Below, piece by piece: positions 32,398 to 41,483 of a DNA stretch of 64,000 bases. The translations under genes were made by a program, and so were the position numbers. The DNA is taken from the NCBI RefSeq assembly GCF_026586675.1, contig NZ_JAODIX010000032.1, positions 39,452-103,451 on the forward strand, given 5' to 3'. Under the pieces are notes generated by a model that worked only from the letters and a program-made list of their open reading frames with translations, was not told the origin of the DNA and did not search any database. Each line of letters opens with the position of its first letter. The stretch's first letter is position 1. This DNA comes from Halorubrum yunnanense (lineage in GTDB: Archaea; Halobacteriota; Halobacteria; Halobacteriales; Haloferacaceae).

Positions 32398-34611
32398 ATG
32401 GACCAGAAGCGGGAGCTGTCGAGCATCGACCTCGCCGCCCTCGTCACCGAGCTCAATCGGTATGAGGGGGCGAAAGTCGACAAGGCGTACCTCTACGACG
32501 ACGACCTGCTCCGGCTGAAGCTCCGCGACTTCGATCGCGGCCGCGTTGAGCTCATGATCGAGGTCGGGGACACCAAACGCGCCCACGTCGCGGACGCCGA
32601 GCACGTCGCCGACGCCCCGGGCCGACCGCCGAACTTCGCGAAGATGCTCCGGAACCGGATGTCTGGCGCCGACTTCGCGGGCGTCGAGCAGTACGAGTTC
32701 GACCGGATCCTCACCTTCGAGTTCGAGCGCGAGGACGAGAACACGACGCTCGTCGCCGAGCTGTTCGGGCAGGGCAACGTCGCCACGCTCGACGAGACCG
32801 GCGAGGTCGTCGGCTCGCTCCAGACCGTCCGGCTGAAATCTCGGACGGTCGCGCCCGGGTCGCAGTACGAGTACCCCGCCTCGCGGCTCAACCCCCTCGA
32901 CGTCAGCCTCGGCGGGTTCAAACGGCACATGCGCGAGTCCGACAGCGACGTGGTGCGGACCCTCGCCACGCAGCTCAACCTCGGCGGGCTCTACGCCGAG
33001 GAGGTGTGTACCCGCGCCGACGTCGAGAAGGAGACGCCCATCGACGAGGCGACCGACGACCAGCTCCGCGCGCTCCACGAGGCGCTCGAACGGATCGGGG
33101 ACCGACTCCGCTCCGGCGACATCGATCCCCGGGTGTACGAGGAGGAACTGGACGGTGGCGACGGGGGGGAGGACGGGTCGGACGCCGACTCCGACTCGGA
33201 CCGCGACCCCCGGGTCGTCGACGTCACGCCCTTCCCGCTCTCGGAGCACGAGGGGCTCCCGAGCGTCGGGTTCGACTCGTTTAACGCCGCCGTCGACGAG
33301 TACTTTTACCGGCTCGAAGGCGAGGACACCGACGCGGGCGAGGCCCCCGCCGACGCGAGCCCGTCCCGCCCCGAATTCGAGGAGGAGATCGCGAAACAGG
33401 AGCGGATCATCGAACAGCAGCGCGGGGCGATCGAGGGGTTCGAGGAGCAGGCCGAGGCGGAGCGCGAGCGCGCCGAGCTGCTGTACGCGAACTACGACCT
33501 CGTCGACGAGGTGCTCTCGACGGTTCGGGAGGCCCGCGAGAACGAGGTCCCTTGGGACGAGATCGCGGAGACCCTCGACGCGGGGGCGGAGCGGGGGATC
33601 CCGGCCGCGGAGGCCGTGGTCGGCGTGGACGGCGGTGAGGGGACCGTGACGGTCGAGCTCGCCGCCGAGGGCGACGACGGGGGAACGGCTCGGATTGGAC
33701 TCGACGCCGGCGACGGCGTCGAGGTCAACGCCGACCGGCTCTACCGGGAGGCGAAGCGCATCGAGGGGAAAAAAGAGGGCGCGATGGAGGCCATCGAGTC
33801 GACTCGCCGGGAGCTGGAGGCGGCCAGGGAGCGCAAGGCGGAGTGGGAGGCGAAAGAGGCGGCCGAAGACGAGAGCCCCGGGAGCGACGGCGGTGACGAC
33901 GAGGACGATGAGGGGTACGAGACCGACTGGCTCTCGCGCTCGTCGGTCCCGATCCGGAGCCCCGACGACTGGTACGACCGCTTCCGGTGGTTCCACACGT
34001 CGACCGGCTACCTGGTCATCGGCGGGCGCAACGCCGACCAGAACGAGGAGCTCGTCAAGAAGTACATGGGCAAACACGACCGGTTCTTCCACACGCAGGC
34101 CCACGGCGGACCGGTGACCCTGCTGAAGGCCGCGGGGCCCTCCGAGTCCGCGGACCCGGTCGACTTCTCCGAGGAGACGCTGCGGGAGGCCGCGCAGTTC
34201 GCCGTCTCGTACTCCTCGGACTGGAAGGACGGCCGCGGCGCCGGCGACGCGTACATGGTCGAGCCCGATCAGGTCTCGAAGACGCCCGAGAGCGGCGAGT
34301 ACATCGAGAAGGGGAGCTTCGTGATCCGGGGCGACCGGACGTACTTCGAGGACGTCCCCTGTCGGATCGCCGTCGGCGTCCAGTGCGAGCCGGTCACCCA
34401 GGCCATCGGTGGCCCGCCGTCGGCGATCGTGGACCGCGCGGCGACGAGCGTCACCTTCGAGCCGGGGATGTACGCGCAGAACGACGCCGCGATGATGGCG
34501 TACCGAACGCTGAAGGAGCGCTTCGCCGACCAGTCGTTCGTCCGCAAGGTGGCGAGCGCGGACCAGCTCCAGGAGTTCATTCCGGCGGGCGGCTCGGACA
34601 TCGTCGAGTGA
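32398..34611 (+). CDS. rqcH: Ribosome rescue protein RqcH (NEMF/Rqc2 homologue)
   Basis: A 737-residue protein. The NFACT-N domain (residues 1 to about 220) begins MDQKRELSSIDLAALVTELN; a helical/coiled-coil middle region (about 310-510) follows, interrupted by acidic insertions; the NFACT-R domain has FRWFHTSTGYLVIGGRNADQ and DRFFHTQAHGGP near residues 530-570. RqcH binds stalled large subunits and adds Ala tails in bacteria and archaea. ATG 32398 follows a T-rich promoter region (CCTTTTTCC). The frame is open further upstream inside elp3, but the conserved start is clear. Confidence 0.95.
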   Translation: MDQKRELSSIDLAALVTELNRYEGAKVDKAYLYDDDLLRLKLRDFDRGRVELMIEVGDTKRAHVADAEHVADAPGRPPNFAKMLRNRMSGADFAGVEQYEFDRILTFEFEREDENTTLVAELFGQGNVATLDETGEVVGSLQTVRLKSRTVAPGSQYEYPASRLNPLDVSLGGFKRHMRESDSDVVRTLATQLNLGGLYAEEVCTRADVEKETPIDEATDDQLRALHEALERIGDRLRSGDIDPRVYEEELDGGDGGEDGSDADSDSDRDPRVVDVTPFPLSEHEGLPSVGFDSFNAAVDEYFYRLEGEDTDAGEAPADASPSRPEFEEEIAKQERIIEQQRGAIEGFEEQAEAERERAELLYANYDLVDEVLSTVREARENEVPWDEIAETLDAGAERGIPAAEAVVGVDGGEGTVTVELAAEGDDGGTARIGLDAGDGVEVNADRLYREAKRIEGKKEGAMEAIESTRRELEAARERKAEWEAKEAAEDESPGSDGGDDEDDEGYETDWLSRSSVPIRSPDDWYDRFRWFHTSTGYLVIGGRNADQNEELVKKYMGKHDRFFHTQAHGGPVTLLKAAGPSESADPVDFSEETLREAAQFAVSYSSDWKDGRGAGDAYMVEPDQVSKTPESGEYIEKGSFVIRGDRTYFEDVPCRIAVGVQCEPVTQAIGGPPSAIVDRAATSVTFEPGMYAQNDAAMMAYRTLKERFADQSFVRKVASADQLQEFIPAGGSDIVE

Positions 34612-34700
34612 AGCGGTCGGCGGAGGCCGCGGTGAGGCGAACCGCGGCCGCGTCAGCGCCGGAGCGCGACCCTTTCAAGCCTCGGCGCCTCACACCGCAC

Positions 34701-35084
34701 ATGAGCTTCGAGGCGCTGCCGGACGGCTGGCGGGTGTGGAACGAGGAGCCGAGCGGGCGCGCCATCCTCGTCTACCGCCCCGACGTGTTCGACGGCGACG
34801 ACCTCCCGGCCGAGTGCATGCCGACCGTCTACCTCACGAACGGCGCGCGAACGGCCCGGCCCGGCTCGGGCCAGTACGCGACCGACGAGTGGCACGTCGT
34901 CCTCTTCTTGGAGCCCGAGGTCGAGGCGGTCTCGGAGACCCTCGACGACCGGGAGGCGGGCGCCGCCGCGGCCGTCGCGGTCGCGGAGCGGTTCGCCGCC
35001 GGCGACGTGGACTACCGCGCCGCCTACCAGGTGCCGCGGGAGGCGTACTTCGAGCGGTTAGACGAGTGTATCGGCGGGGAGTGA
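34701..35084 (+). CDS. Conserved haloarchaeal protein (DUF5820-like)
   Basis: A 127-residue soluble protein with MSFEALPDGWRVWNEEPSG, ILVYRPDVFDGDDLP, CMPTVYLTNG, a beta strand WHVVLFLEPEVE and a helical C-terminus (FERLDECI). The pattern matches a small haloarchaeal family of unknown function (DUF5820 from memory). The ATG at 34701 lies 26 bases after CCTTTCAAG, a weak TATA box. No catalytic residues are evident. Confidence 0.82.
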   Translation: MSFEALPDGWRVWNEEPSGRAILVYRPDVFDGDDLPAECMPTVYLTNGARTARPGSGQYATDEWHVVLFLEPEVEAVSETLDDREAGAAAAVAVAERFAAGDVDYRAAYQVPREAYFERLDECIGGE

Positions 35085-35179
35085 ACGCCCGACACCGACC
35101 GGAGGCGGTCTCCACTATTGATCCGCGTTCGTGAATATATCTTCTGTTCTCAATCCCGATGCCAGCACGAACACGAGGA

Positions 35180-35187
35180 CTTTTATC
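35180..35187 (+). promoter_or_regulatory. TATA box of purF
   Basis: CTTTTATC lies 25-32 bases before ATG 35212, implying a leaderless mRNA. This argues against the GTG at 35131. Confidence 0.6.
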
Positions 35188-35211
35188 GCTTCCCGCCTCA
35201 CCGTCGCGTAC

Positions 35212-36711
35212 ATGAACGCCGGTGGGGACAACATCGCTGACGAGCCGCGAGAGAAGTGCGGCGTGGTCGGCATCTCGCTCGCCGACCGCGAGGCCGCGCG
35301 GCCGCTGTACTACGCGCTGTACGCGCTCCAACACCGCGGGCAGGAGTCCGCGGGGATCGTCACGCACGACGGGTTCCAACAGCACAGCCACGTCGATCGC
35401 GGGCTCGTCGGCGACGCGTTCGAGAAGGGGGACCTCGAGTCGCTGTCCGGCGGGACCGGTATCGGCCACGTCCGGTACCCGACCGCCGGCAGCCTCGACA
35501 AGAGCTGCGCGCAGCCGTTCTCCGTCTCGTTTAAGTCCGGGTCGCTCGGGCTCTCGCACAACGGGAACCTCGTGAACGCCGACGAGGTCCGCGAGGAGCT
35601 CGCGGCCGCCGGCCACGCGTTCACCTCTGACGGCGACACCGAGGTGATCGCCCACGACCTCGCGCGCAACCTCCTCGAGGAGGACCTCGTGCGTGCCGTC
35701 AAACACACGATGAACCGCATCCACGGCTCCTACTCGTTGGCGATCACCCACGACGACACCGTCCTCGGCGTGCGCGACCCACTCGGGAACCGCCCGCTGT
35801 GCCTCGGGAAGATCGACGGCGGCTACGTCCTCGCCAGCGAATCGGCCGCCATCGACACCCTCGACGGGGAACTGATCCGGGACGTGCGACCGGGCGAGCT
35901 CGTCGTCCTCGACCCCGACGGCTCGGGGTACGACACGTACCAGCTCGTCGAGCGCGAGTCGACCGCCCACTGCTTCTTCGAACACGTCTACTTCGCCCGC
36001 CCCGACTCCGTCATCGACGAGAACCTGGTGTACGAGGTCCGGCGTAAGCTCGGGCGGAAGCTCTGGGAGGAGTCCGGTACCGAGTCGGACGTCGTGATGC
36101 CCGTCCCCGACTCCGGGCGAGCGTTCGCCTCGGGCTACGCCGACGCCGCCGGCGAGACGACCGCGGACGGGGAGCCCCGCCCGGACGACGACGGCGGTAT
36201 CGCGTTCGCCGAGGGGCTGATGAAGAACCGCTACGTCGGCCGCACGTTCATCATGCCGACGCAGGACGAACGCGAGCGCGCGGTCCGGCTGAAGCTCAAC
36301 CCCATCCGGTCGACCGTGGAGGGGAAGTCGGTCACCATCATCGACGACTCCATCGTCCGGGGGACGACCTCGACCCAGCTGGTCGATCTCGTCCGCGAGG
36401 CGGGCGCCGAGGAGGTCCACCTCCGGATCGGCGCGCCGGCCATCGTCGCGCCCTGCTACTTCGGGATCGACATGGCGACCCGCGAGGAGCTGATCGCCCC
36501 CGACGCCTCCACCGAGGAGATCCGGCAGGCGGTCGGCGCCGACTCCCTGTCGTACCTCTCGATCGACGCGGTCGCCGAGGCGCTCGGGGAGAGCCGCGCG
36601 GACCTCTGTCTCGGCTGCGTCACCGGCGAGTACCCCTTCGACGTCGAGGGCGAGGAGAGCGACCGCGACCTCGACGGCGTCGCGCCCGGTCCCACGCCCG
36701 CGGACGACTGA
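35212..36711 (+). CDS. purF: Amidophosphoribosyltransferase (glutamine PRPP amidotransferase)
   Basis: A 499-residue enzyme for the first committed step of purine synthesis. After a 15-residue propeptide, Cys16 (EKCGVVGISL) would become the N-terminal nucleophile of the glutaminase domain; YALQHRGQESAGIV, RYPTAG and HNGNLVNADE follow. The PRPP-binding loop is VTIIDDSIVRGTTS near residue 380. Cysteines at AHCFFEHVYF, APCYFGID and DLCLGC match the [4Fe-4S]-containing PurF type. The C-terminus has a short acidic tail. It appears to be a single-gene unit. Confidence 0.96.
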   Translation: MNAGGDNIADEPREKCGVVGISLADREAARPLYYALYALQHRGQESAGIVTHDGFQQHSHVDRGLVGDAFEKGDLESLSGGTGIGHVRYPTAGSLDKSCAQPFSVSFKSGSLGLSHNGNLVNADEVREELAAAGHAFTSDGDTEVIAHDLARNLLEEDLVRAVKHTMNRIHGSYSLAITHDDTVLGVRDPLGNRPLCLGKIDGGYVLASESAAIDTLDGELIRDVRPGELVVLDPDGSGYDTYQLVERESTAHCFFEHVYFARPDSVIDENLVYEVRRKLGRKLWEESGTESDVVMPVPDSGRAFASGYADAAGETTADGEPRPDDDGGIAFAEGLMKNRYVGRTFIMPTQDERERAVRLKLNPIRSTVEGKSVTIIDDSIVRGTTSTQLVDLVREAGAEEVHLRIGAPAIVAPCYFGIDMATREELIAPDASTEEIRQAVGADSLSYLSIDAVAEALGESRADLCLGCVTGEYPFDVEGEESDRDLDGVAPGPTPADD

Positions 36712-36802
36712 TCGGGTCGCGGTCTCGCGTTTTGTCCCGTGTCGCTCGACCCCACCGATACGCCAGCGACGCGTTCCCGCCGCGGGAGCCCGGAATCGGG
36801 AA

Positions 36803-36810
36803 TTTAAATA
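36803..36810 (+). promoter_or_regulatory. TATA box of the halocyanin gene
   Basis: TTTAAATA lies 24-31 bases before ATG 36834. Confidence 0.65.
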
Positions 36811-36833
36811 CGCCCACGCCGGGAGGTACGGGT

Positions 36834-37553
36834 ATGACATCCGACGCCGACGACGCGACCATGAGCCGCCGCGGGCTGTTCAGGGCCGGCGCCGCGGGCG
36901 CCGCCGCCGCGACCGGCCTCGCCGCCGGGTCCGGGACCGTCGCCGCCCAGTACGGCGGCTATCTGGACGACGTGGGCAACTACGACGGCACGCACGACTA
37001 CACCGGTCAGGACGAGGTCACGGTCGCCGTCGGCGCGGTCAACGGGCTCAGGTTCGGCCCGGCGGCGATCCTGATCGACCCCGGGACGACCGTCGTCTGG
37101 GAGTGGACCGGCGAGGGCGGCGCGCACAACGTCGTCGCCGAGGACGAGACCTTCGACAGCGGCGAGACGGTCAGCGAGGCGGGGGCCACCTTCGAGTACG
37201 CGTTCGACGACGCGTCGGAGGGCGACACGTTCAACTACTACTGCACCCCTCACAAGGCGGCCGGCATGAAGGGCGGCGTCGCCGTCGGCTCTGTCGACGA
37301 CGACCTCGTCGACCCGAGCGCGGACGGCGGGGACGGGAGCGACGGCGGGGACGGCGGGGACGGAAGCGACGGCGGGGACGGCGGGAGTGACGGCGGGGAC
37401 GGCGGAAGCGGTGACGGCGGCGACGGCGGGGACAGCGGCACGCCCCTCACCGCGGGCGACATCGGGGCGCTCGCGCTCAGCTTGGGGTTCGCCGGAGCGT
37501 TGCTCATCCCTCTCTTCTACGCGGCCCACCGGAAGGCGAACGACGAGCAGTAG
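36834..37553 (+). CDS. Halocyanin-type blue copper protein, membrane anchored
   Basis: A 239-residue secreted protein. A twin-arginine signal (SRRGLFRAGAAG) leads into a cupredoxin domain (about residues 50-155). Copper ligands are the His of GAHNVV, Cys and His of YYCTPH, and the Met of AGMKGG. A Gly/Asp/Ser linker of about 40 residues follows, then a C-terminal transmembrane helix and basic tail (AHRKANDEQ). Halocyanins carry electrons at the outer face of the membrane. The domain-linker-helix layout fits an exported, tethered electron carrier. Confidence 0.93.
   Translation: MTSDADDATMSRRGLFRAGAAGAAAATGLAAGSGTVAAQYGGYLDDVGNYDGTHDYTGQDEVTVAVGAVNGLRFGPAAILIDPGTTVVWEWTGEGGAHNVVAEDETFDSGETVSEAGATFEYAFDDASEGDTFNYYCTPHKAAGMKGGVAVGSVDDDLVDPSADGGDGSDGGDGGDGSDGGDGGSDGGDGGSGDGGDGGDSGTPLTAGDIGALALSLGFAGALLIPLFYAAHRKANDEQ
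37318..37437 (+). repeat. Low-complexity repeat encoding the halocyanin linker
   Basis: Degenerate tandem units built on GGCGGGGACGG and GGAAGCGAC encode repeated GGDGSDGGDGG. It is in frame and its length probably varies between strains by slippage. Confidence 0.75.
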
Positions 37554-37570
37554 GCCGGGCGCGTCTCCGG

Positions 37571-38083
37571 TCACCGGTCCGCGTTCCGGCTCGCGCCGAC
37601 GCCGAACCGCCACCGGAACGCGAGGAGGATCGCCGTCAGCCATATCGCCACTTCGAGGTAAAACGAGGGCGTTCCGACGTAGAAGCGCGCGAATTCGCCC
37701 GGCGGGATGCCGAGCGGGTCGGGCTTTTTGAGCACCGGCCACGCGAGCGACACCGCGTTGCCGGCTCGCCCGTTCACGACGATGTGGAGCGTGTCCAGCG
37801 CGAGGTGCGAGCCCCAGCCGACCGCGACCGCGAGCCCGTGCCGGTGCCTCGCGGCGACGGCGACCGCGAGGGGAGCGAGCAGCGCGGAGTGGCCGACGGA
37901 GTGATACGTGTCGACGACCCCCAGCGCGCCGAGCGGCTTGTCGACGGCGTCCGGGAGCGTCGCGCCGGCGACGAGCCACGGGACCGAGAGCGTCGGCGTC
38001 TCGGGGAGACGCTTCCGGACCCGGGAGCGCCCCGACAGCCACCCGATCCAGCCGGCGACGAAGAGGTGAGTCGGGAACAGCAC
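37571..38083 (-). CDS. YdjM/DUF457-like membrane-bound metal-dependent hydrolase
   Basis: A 170-residue membrane protein starting MLFPTHLFVAGWIGWL. Conserved acidic/His positions include LPDAVDKP, YHSVGHSALL and GWGSHLALDTLH, which characterise the family annotated as inner-membrane metal-dependent hydrolases; the biochemical activity is poorly known. Three to four helices are predicted. It is convergent with the halocyanin gene (17-base gap). Confidence 0.85.
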   Translation of the reverse strand: MLFPTHLFVAGWIGWLSGRSRVRKRLPETPTLSVPWLVAGATLPDAVDKPLGALGVVDTYHSVGHSALLAPLAVAVAARHRHGLAVAVGWGSHLALDTLHIVVNGRAGNAVSLAWPVLKKPDPLGIPPGEFARFYVGTPSFYLEVAIWLTAILLAFRWRFGVGASRNADR

Positions 38084-38158
38084 GGCGGGTCATACGGGCG
38101 ACGGCGGCTTCAAACTTCGTCGTCAGGCGACCCCTCCCGAGCCGGTCGCGCCGCCCGG

Positions 38159-38836
38159 TCAGAACGCGTGGTACAGCATGACGTACACCCCGATTCCCAT
38201 CGTGAAGGAGATCAGCCAGAGGACGGCGGCGACGAGGCCGACCTGCGCGTGTCGGGTGTGATACAGCTCCTCGTACGGGCGGGTCGCGGCGAGCAGGAGC
38301 GCGTGGAAGACGAAGGGCAGACAGCAGATCGCGAGTAGGATGTGGATCCCGAGGAAGGGGAGGTAGAGGTAGGTGTAGGCGGCCTCGGGGCCGGGGAACT
38401 CGGTCGTGCCGACGTGGATCAGCCGGTAGAGGTACGCCCCGAGGAAGGCCGTGAAGAGGCCGAACGACGTCAGCATGAACGCGCGGTGTCGGCGCACGTC
38501 CCCGCGCGAGATGGCGCGCCAGCCGAGGACGATGGTGCCGATCGCGGTCGCCGAGACGGCGGCGTTGAAGTGCGGGATCGCGGCGAGGACGGCGTCGCTC
38601 GCGCGCGGGAAGAGAGCGCTCGGAATCGCGCCGCCGACGGCGCCGAACACCACGGCGAGGGCGGCGACGGAACAGATGGCGGTCAGGAGGGGGACGTTCT
38701 CCCGGGCCCACTCGGACATGGGCGGATTGAGGAGCGCCACCCCCAAACCCGTGCCGGTTTCGCCGGCCCGAGCGCCGATGCGCTCGACGTCCGCGGCCGA
38801 AATCTCGACGCCCTCGGCCCCGCTTCCCGATGTCAC
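38159..38836 (-). CDS. DUF420 family membrane protein
   Basis: A 225-residue protein with five predicted helices. Family features are HFNAAVSATAIGTIVLGW, HRAFMLTSFGLF and HILLAICCLPFVFHALLLA with conserved His residues, ending in a helix. DUF420 proteins (CtaM-like) are linked to cytochrome oxidase assembly in Bacillus relatives. The start is taken as GTG 38834-38836 because a TATA-like CTTTTAATTAG lies at 38867-38877; ATG 38719 would drop a 39-residue soluble N-terminus. No oxidase genes are nearby. Confidence 0.85.
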   Translation of the reverse strand: MTSGSGAEGVEISAADVERIGARAGETGTGLGVALLNPPMSEWARENVPLLTAICSVAALAVVFGAVGGAIPSALFPRASDAVLAAIPHFNAAVSATAIGTIVLGWRAISRGDVRRHRAFMLTSFGLFTAFLGAYLYRLIHVGTTEFPGPEAAYTYLYLPFLGIHILLAICCLPFVFHALLLAATRPYEELYHTRHAQVGLVAAVLWLISFTMGIGVYVMLYHAF

Positions 38837-38913
38837 CCCGCGGCACGGCGCTATCGAATGGAAGGGCTTTTAATTAGGGGAAGGGTACGTGGAGTTGCGA
38901 CAGAACACCGCGA

Positions 38914-38998
38914 GCGTGGGTAGCCAAGCCAGGCCAACGGCGCAGCGTTGAGGGCGCTGTCCTGTAGAGGTCCGCCGGTTCAAATCCGGTCCCACGCA
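38914..38998 (+). tRNA. tRNA-Leu (anticodon GAG)
   Basis: An 85-nt class II tRNA. The acceptor stem is GCGTGGG/CCCACGC, the anticodon stem CAGCG/CGCTG with loop TTGAGGG (anticodon GAG, Leu codons CUC/CUU), a variable arm CCT/AGG, and the T arm GCCGG-TTCAAAT-CCGGT. Discriminator A is at 38998. There is no intron and no encoded CCA. Confidence 0.95.
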
Positions 38999-39026
38999 TC
39001 GCTCGGGGCACACCCCCGCGATGCAC

Positions 39027-39049
39027 GGTGTTGTCTACACGACAGCACC
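39027..39049 (+). terminator. Hairpin downstream of tRNA-Leu
   Basis: GGTGTTGTC and GACAGCACC pair (one G-U) around TACAC, followed by an A/T-rich stretch. It is a possible terminator or processing signal. Confidence 0.35.
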
Positions 39050-39146
39050 CACGCATAATTCCTTTCGAACGCTACTCGACGAGTGACGACTACACTTGGC
39101 TCTGACTGGTGATGTAGTGGGTGTTCTTGCGGCCCGAGTTGTTCGC

Positions 39147-39450
39147 TTATAAATGGCTGACCGCAGATCGGCGGCGAACACCTCCAAAGCCCCAGCCGCG
39201 AGGGCTCGGTGCGCTCGCTGCGCGCCTCGGTCGCTCACTCCGTTCCCTCCCTCGGTGCTTACGTCGCGCGCCTTCGCCCTCGCGGCTGCCCCTTTGAGTC
39301 CCACCCCGCACCGCTCCGCACAGCACCTCACACCTCCCCAGCCTCGTCGGTGGTCCTCCGCTTCGCTCCGGACCACCGACTCCCTCGCGCGTGCTGACTC
39401 GCGGCCTTCGGCCGCTCGCAGGCACGCGCCGCCGCCCGGTCATTTATAAA
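39147..39450 (-). repeat. Dispersed Halorubrum-type structured repeat, copy B (longest)
   Basis: Bounded by TTATAAAT at one end and TTTATAAA at the other. Read on the minus strand it has GCGCGTGC paired with GCACGCGC around a GCGGCC/GGCCGC hairpin, a 10-bp arm TCGGTGGTCC/GGACCACCGA, the block GACGAGGCTGGGGAGG, a GGTGGGAC stretch, then a second half with a 12-bp arm AGCCGCGAGGGC/GCCCTCGCGGCT and GGGGCTTTGGAGGTG. It lies between tRNA-Leu and gatE. Short ORFs within it are by-products of the GC-rich palindromes. Confidence 0.8.
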
Positions 39451-39527
39451 CGACATCAGCTCTCACGATCCGCATCGCTCGCGCGAACTGCCACCCTTTT
39501 AGTCCCGGCCTGCCGGAGTATGGCGTA

Positions 39528-41411
39528 ATGAGTACGGACGCGACCCCCGAGTACGACCACGAGGAGCTGGGGCTCGTCGCCGGGCTGGAGATCCACCAGC
39601 AGCTCGACACGGAGACGAAGCTGTTCTGCGACTCCCCGACGGCCGAGCGCGACCCGGACGAGGCCGAGCGGGAGATCACCCGCCGGCTCCACCCGACGAA
39701 GAGCGAACTCGGCGAGCTCGACGACGCCGCGATGGAGGAGAGCCGAGTCGACCGCGAGTTCACCTACCTCGCGTACGACACCACCTGCCTCGTCGAGGAG
39801 GACGACGAGCCGCCGCGCCGCGTCGACGGGGAGGCCCTCTCTGTGGCCCTCCAGATCGCCGACCTGCTCGACGTCTCGGTCGTCGACCAGGCCCACGTGA
39901 TGCGGAAGCTCGTCATCGACGGGTCGAACACCTCCGGCTTCCAGCGCTCGATCCTGCTCGGGCAGGAGGGCGAAATCGAGACGAGCGAGGGGCGCGTGTC
40001 GATCGTCGACCTCATGCTGGAAGAGGAGTCGGCCAAGCGCGTCGAGGAGACCGAGGCGGGCGTCGTCTACTCGCTGGATCGGCTGGGCGTCCCCCTGGTC
40101 GAGATCGGCACCGGGCCGGACATCCGGAGCCCCGAGGGCGCCCGCGAGGCCGCCGAGCGCATCGGGATGCTGCTCCGGTCGACGGGAGCGGTCAAGCGCG
40201 GGCTGGGCACGATCCGCCAAGACGTCAACGTCTCCATCGCCGAGGGCGCGCGCGTCGAGGTGAAGGGCGTCCAGGACCTACAGGGGATCGAGGACATCGT
40301 CCGCGGCGAGGTCGGCCGGCAGGCCGAGCTGCTCGAGATCCGCGAGGAGCTCCGCGACCGCGACGCGAGCGTGGGCGACGTCTCGGACGTCACCGAGGTC
40401 TTCGCCGACACCGAGTCGGGGGTCGTCCGCGGCGCGCTCGACGCGGGCGGGAAGGTGGCCGCGGTCCCCCTGTTCGGCTTCGACGGCCTCGTCGGCCGCG
40501 AGCTCCAGCCGGACCGGCGGCTCGGCACCGAGCTCTCGGACCACGCGAAGCGCCACGGCGCGGGCGGGGTCTTCCACACCGACGAGCTGCCGGCGTACGG
40601 CGTGACCGAGGCGGAGGTCGCGGGCCTCCGCGACGCGGTCGGCGCGGGCGAGGAGGACGCGGTCGCCATCGTCGCCGCTGACCCCGAGACGGCCGACCTC
40701 GCGATCGAGGCGGCGGCCGAGCGCGCGGGCACGGCCCTCGAGGGCGTCCCCGAGGAGACCCGCGGCGCCAACGACGACGCGACGACCCGCTACCTCCGCC
40801 CGCTCCCCGGCGCCGCGCGGATGTACCCCGAGACGGACGTCCCGCCGGTCGAGCCCGACCCCTCGGACGTGGACCGGCCGGAACTGCTCGACGAGAAGAC
40901 CGACCGCTACGTCGAGGCGTTCGGGCTCGACCGCGGGCTCGCCGAGCAGGTCGCGTTTGGCCGTCGCTTCCCGCTGTTCGAGGCCGCAGTTGACCGCGGC
41001 GTCGACCCGACCTTCGCCGCGTCGACGCTGGAGTCGACGACGACGGAGATCCGGCGGGACGGCGCCCCAGTCGAGGATCTCACCGACGACCACTTCCTCG
41101 ACCTGTTCGGTCTCGTCGAGGACGGCGACCTCGCGAAGGAGGGCGTGCCCGAGGTACTCACGACGCTCGCGGCGGACCCCGATCTCACGGCCGCCGAAGC
41201 GGTCGAAGAGGCCGGCCTCTCCGGCGTGAGCGAGGCGGAAGTGCGCGAGGCGGTCGCGGAGGTAGTCGAGCGCAACGCCGACCAGGTCGACGAGGAGGGG
41301 ATGGGCGCGTTCTCCGGGCTGATGGGCGAGGCCATGGGCGCGCTCCGCGGGAAGGCCGACGGCGAGGTCGTCTCCGACGCGCTCCGCGAGGAGATCGGGA
41401 AGCGGTCGTAG
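39528..41411 (+). CDS. gatE: Glutamyl-tRNA(Gln) amidotransferase subunit E
   Basis: A 627-residue protein of the archaeal GatDE complex, which converts Glu-tRNA(Gln) to Gln-tRNA(Gln). The GatB/GatE kinase cradle is visible (GLVAGLEIHQQLDTETKLFC, VMRKLVIDGSNTSGFQRS, GTIRQDVNVSI), followed by the archaeal-specific insertion related to the AspRS insert domain and a C-terminal helical YqeY-like tail. TATA-like CCTTTTAG at 39495-39502 fits a leaderless start. GatD is not in the window; the two genes are commonly separate. Confidence 0.97.
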   Translation: MSTDATPEYDHEELGLVAGLEIHQQLDTETKLFCDSPTAERDPDEAEREITRRLHPTKSELGELDDAAMEESRVDREFTYLAYDTTCLVEEDDEPPRRVDGEALSVALQIADLLDVSVVDQAHVMRKLVIDGSNTSGFQRSILLGQEGEIETSEGRVSIVDLMLEEESAKRVEETEAGVVYSLDRLGVPLVEIGTGPDIRSPEGAREAAERIGMLLRSTGAVKRGLGTIRQDVNVSIAEGARVEVKGVQDLQGIEDIVRGEVGRQAELLEIREELRDRDASVGDVSDVTEVFADTESGVVRGALDAGGKVAAVPLFGFDGLVGRELQPDRRLGTELSDHAKRHGAGGVFHTDELPAYGVTEAEVAGLRDAVGAGEEDAVAIVAADPETADLAIEAAAERAGTALEGVPEETRGANDDATTRYLRPLPGAARMYPETDVPPVEPDPSDVDRPELLDEKTDRYVEAFGLDRGLAEQVAFGRRFPLFEAAVDRGVDPTFAASTLESTTTEIRRDGAPVEDLTDDHFLDLFGLVEDGDLAKEGVPEVLTTLAADPDLTAAEAVEEAGLSGVSEAEVREAVAEVVERNADQVDEEGMGAFSGLMGEAMGALRGKADGEVVSDALREEIGKRS

Positions 41412-41483
41412 CGGGTTCCGTGCCAGTCAGGCCCGTTCTTTACGTATCGGGAGTCCGTGTCTCGATCCGAGAGGGACTACCGG

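Noticed and set aside
39147..39450. 98-residue ORFs on both strands of repeat copy B as genes
   Set aside because: They arise from GC-rich palindromes, are Arg/Ala/Pro-rich, and are interrupted in the other repeat copies.
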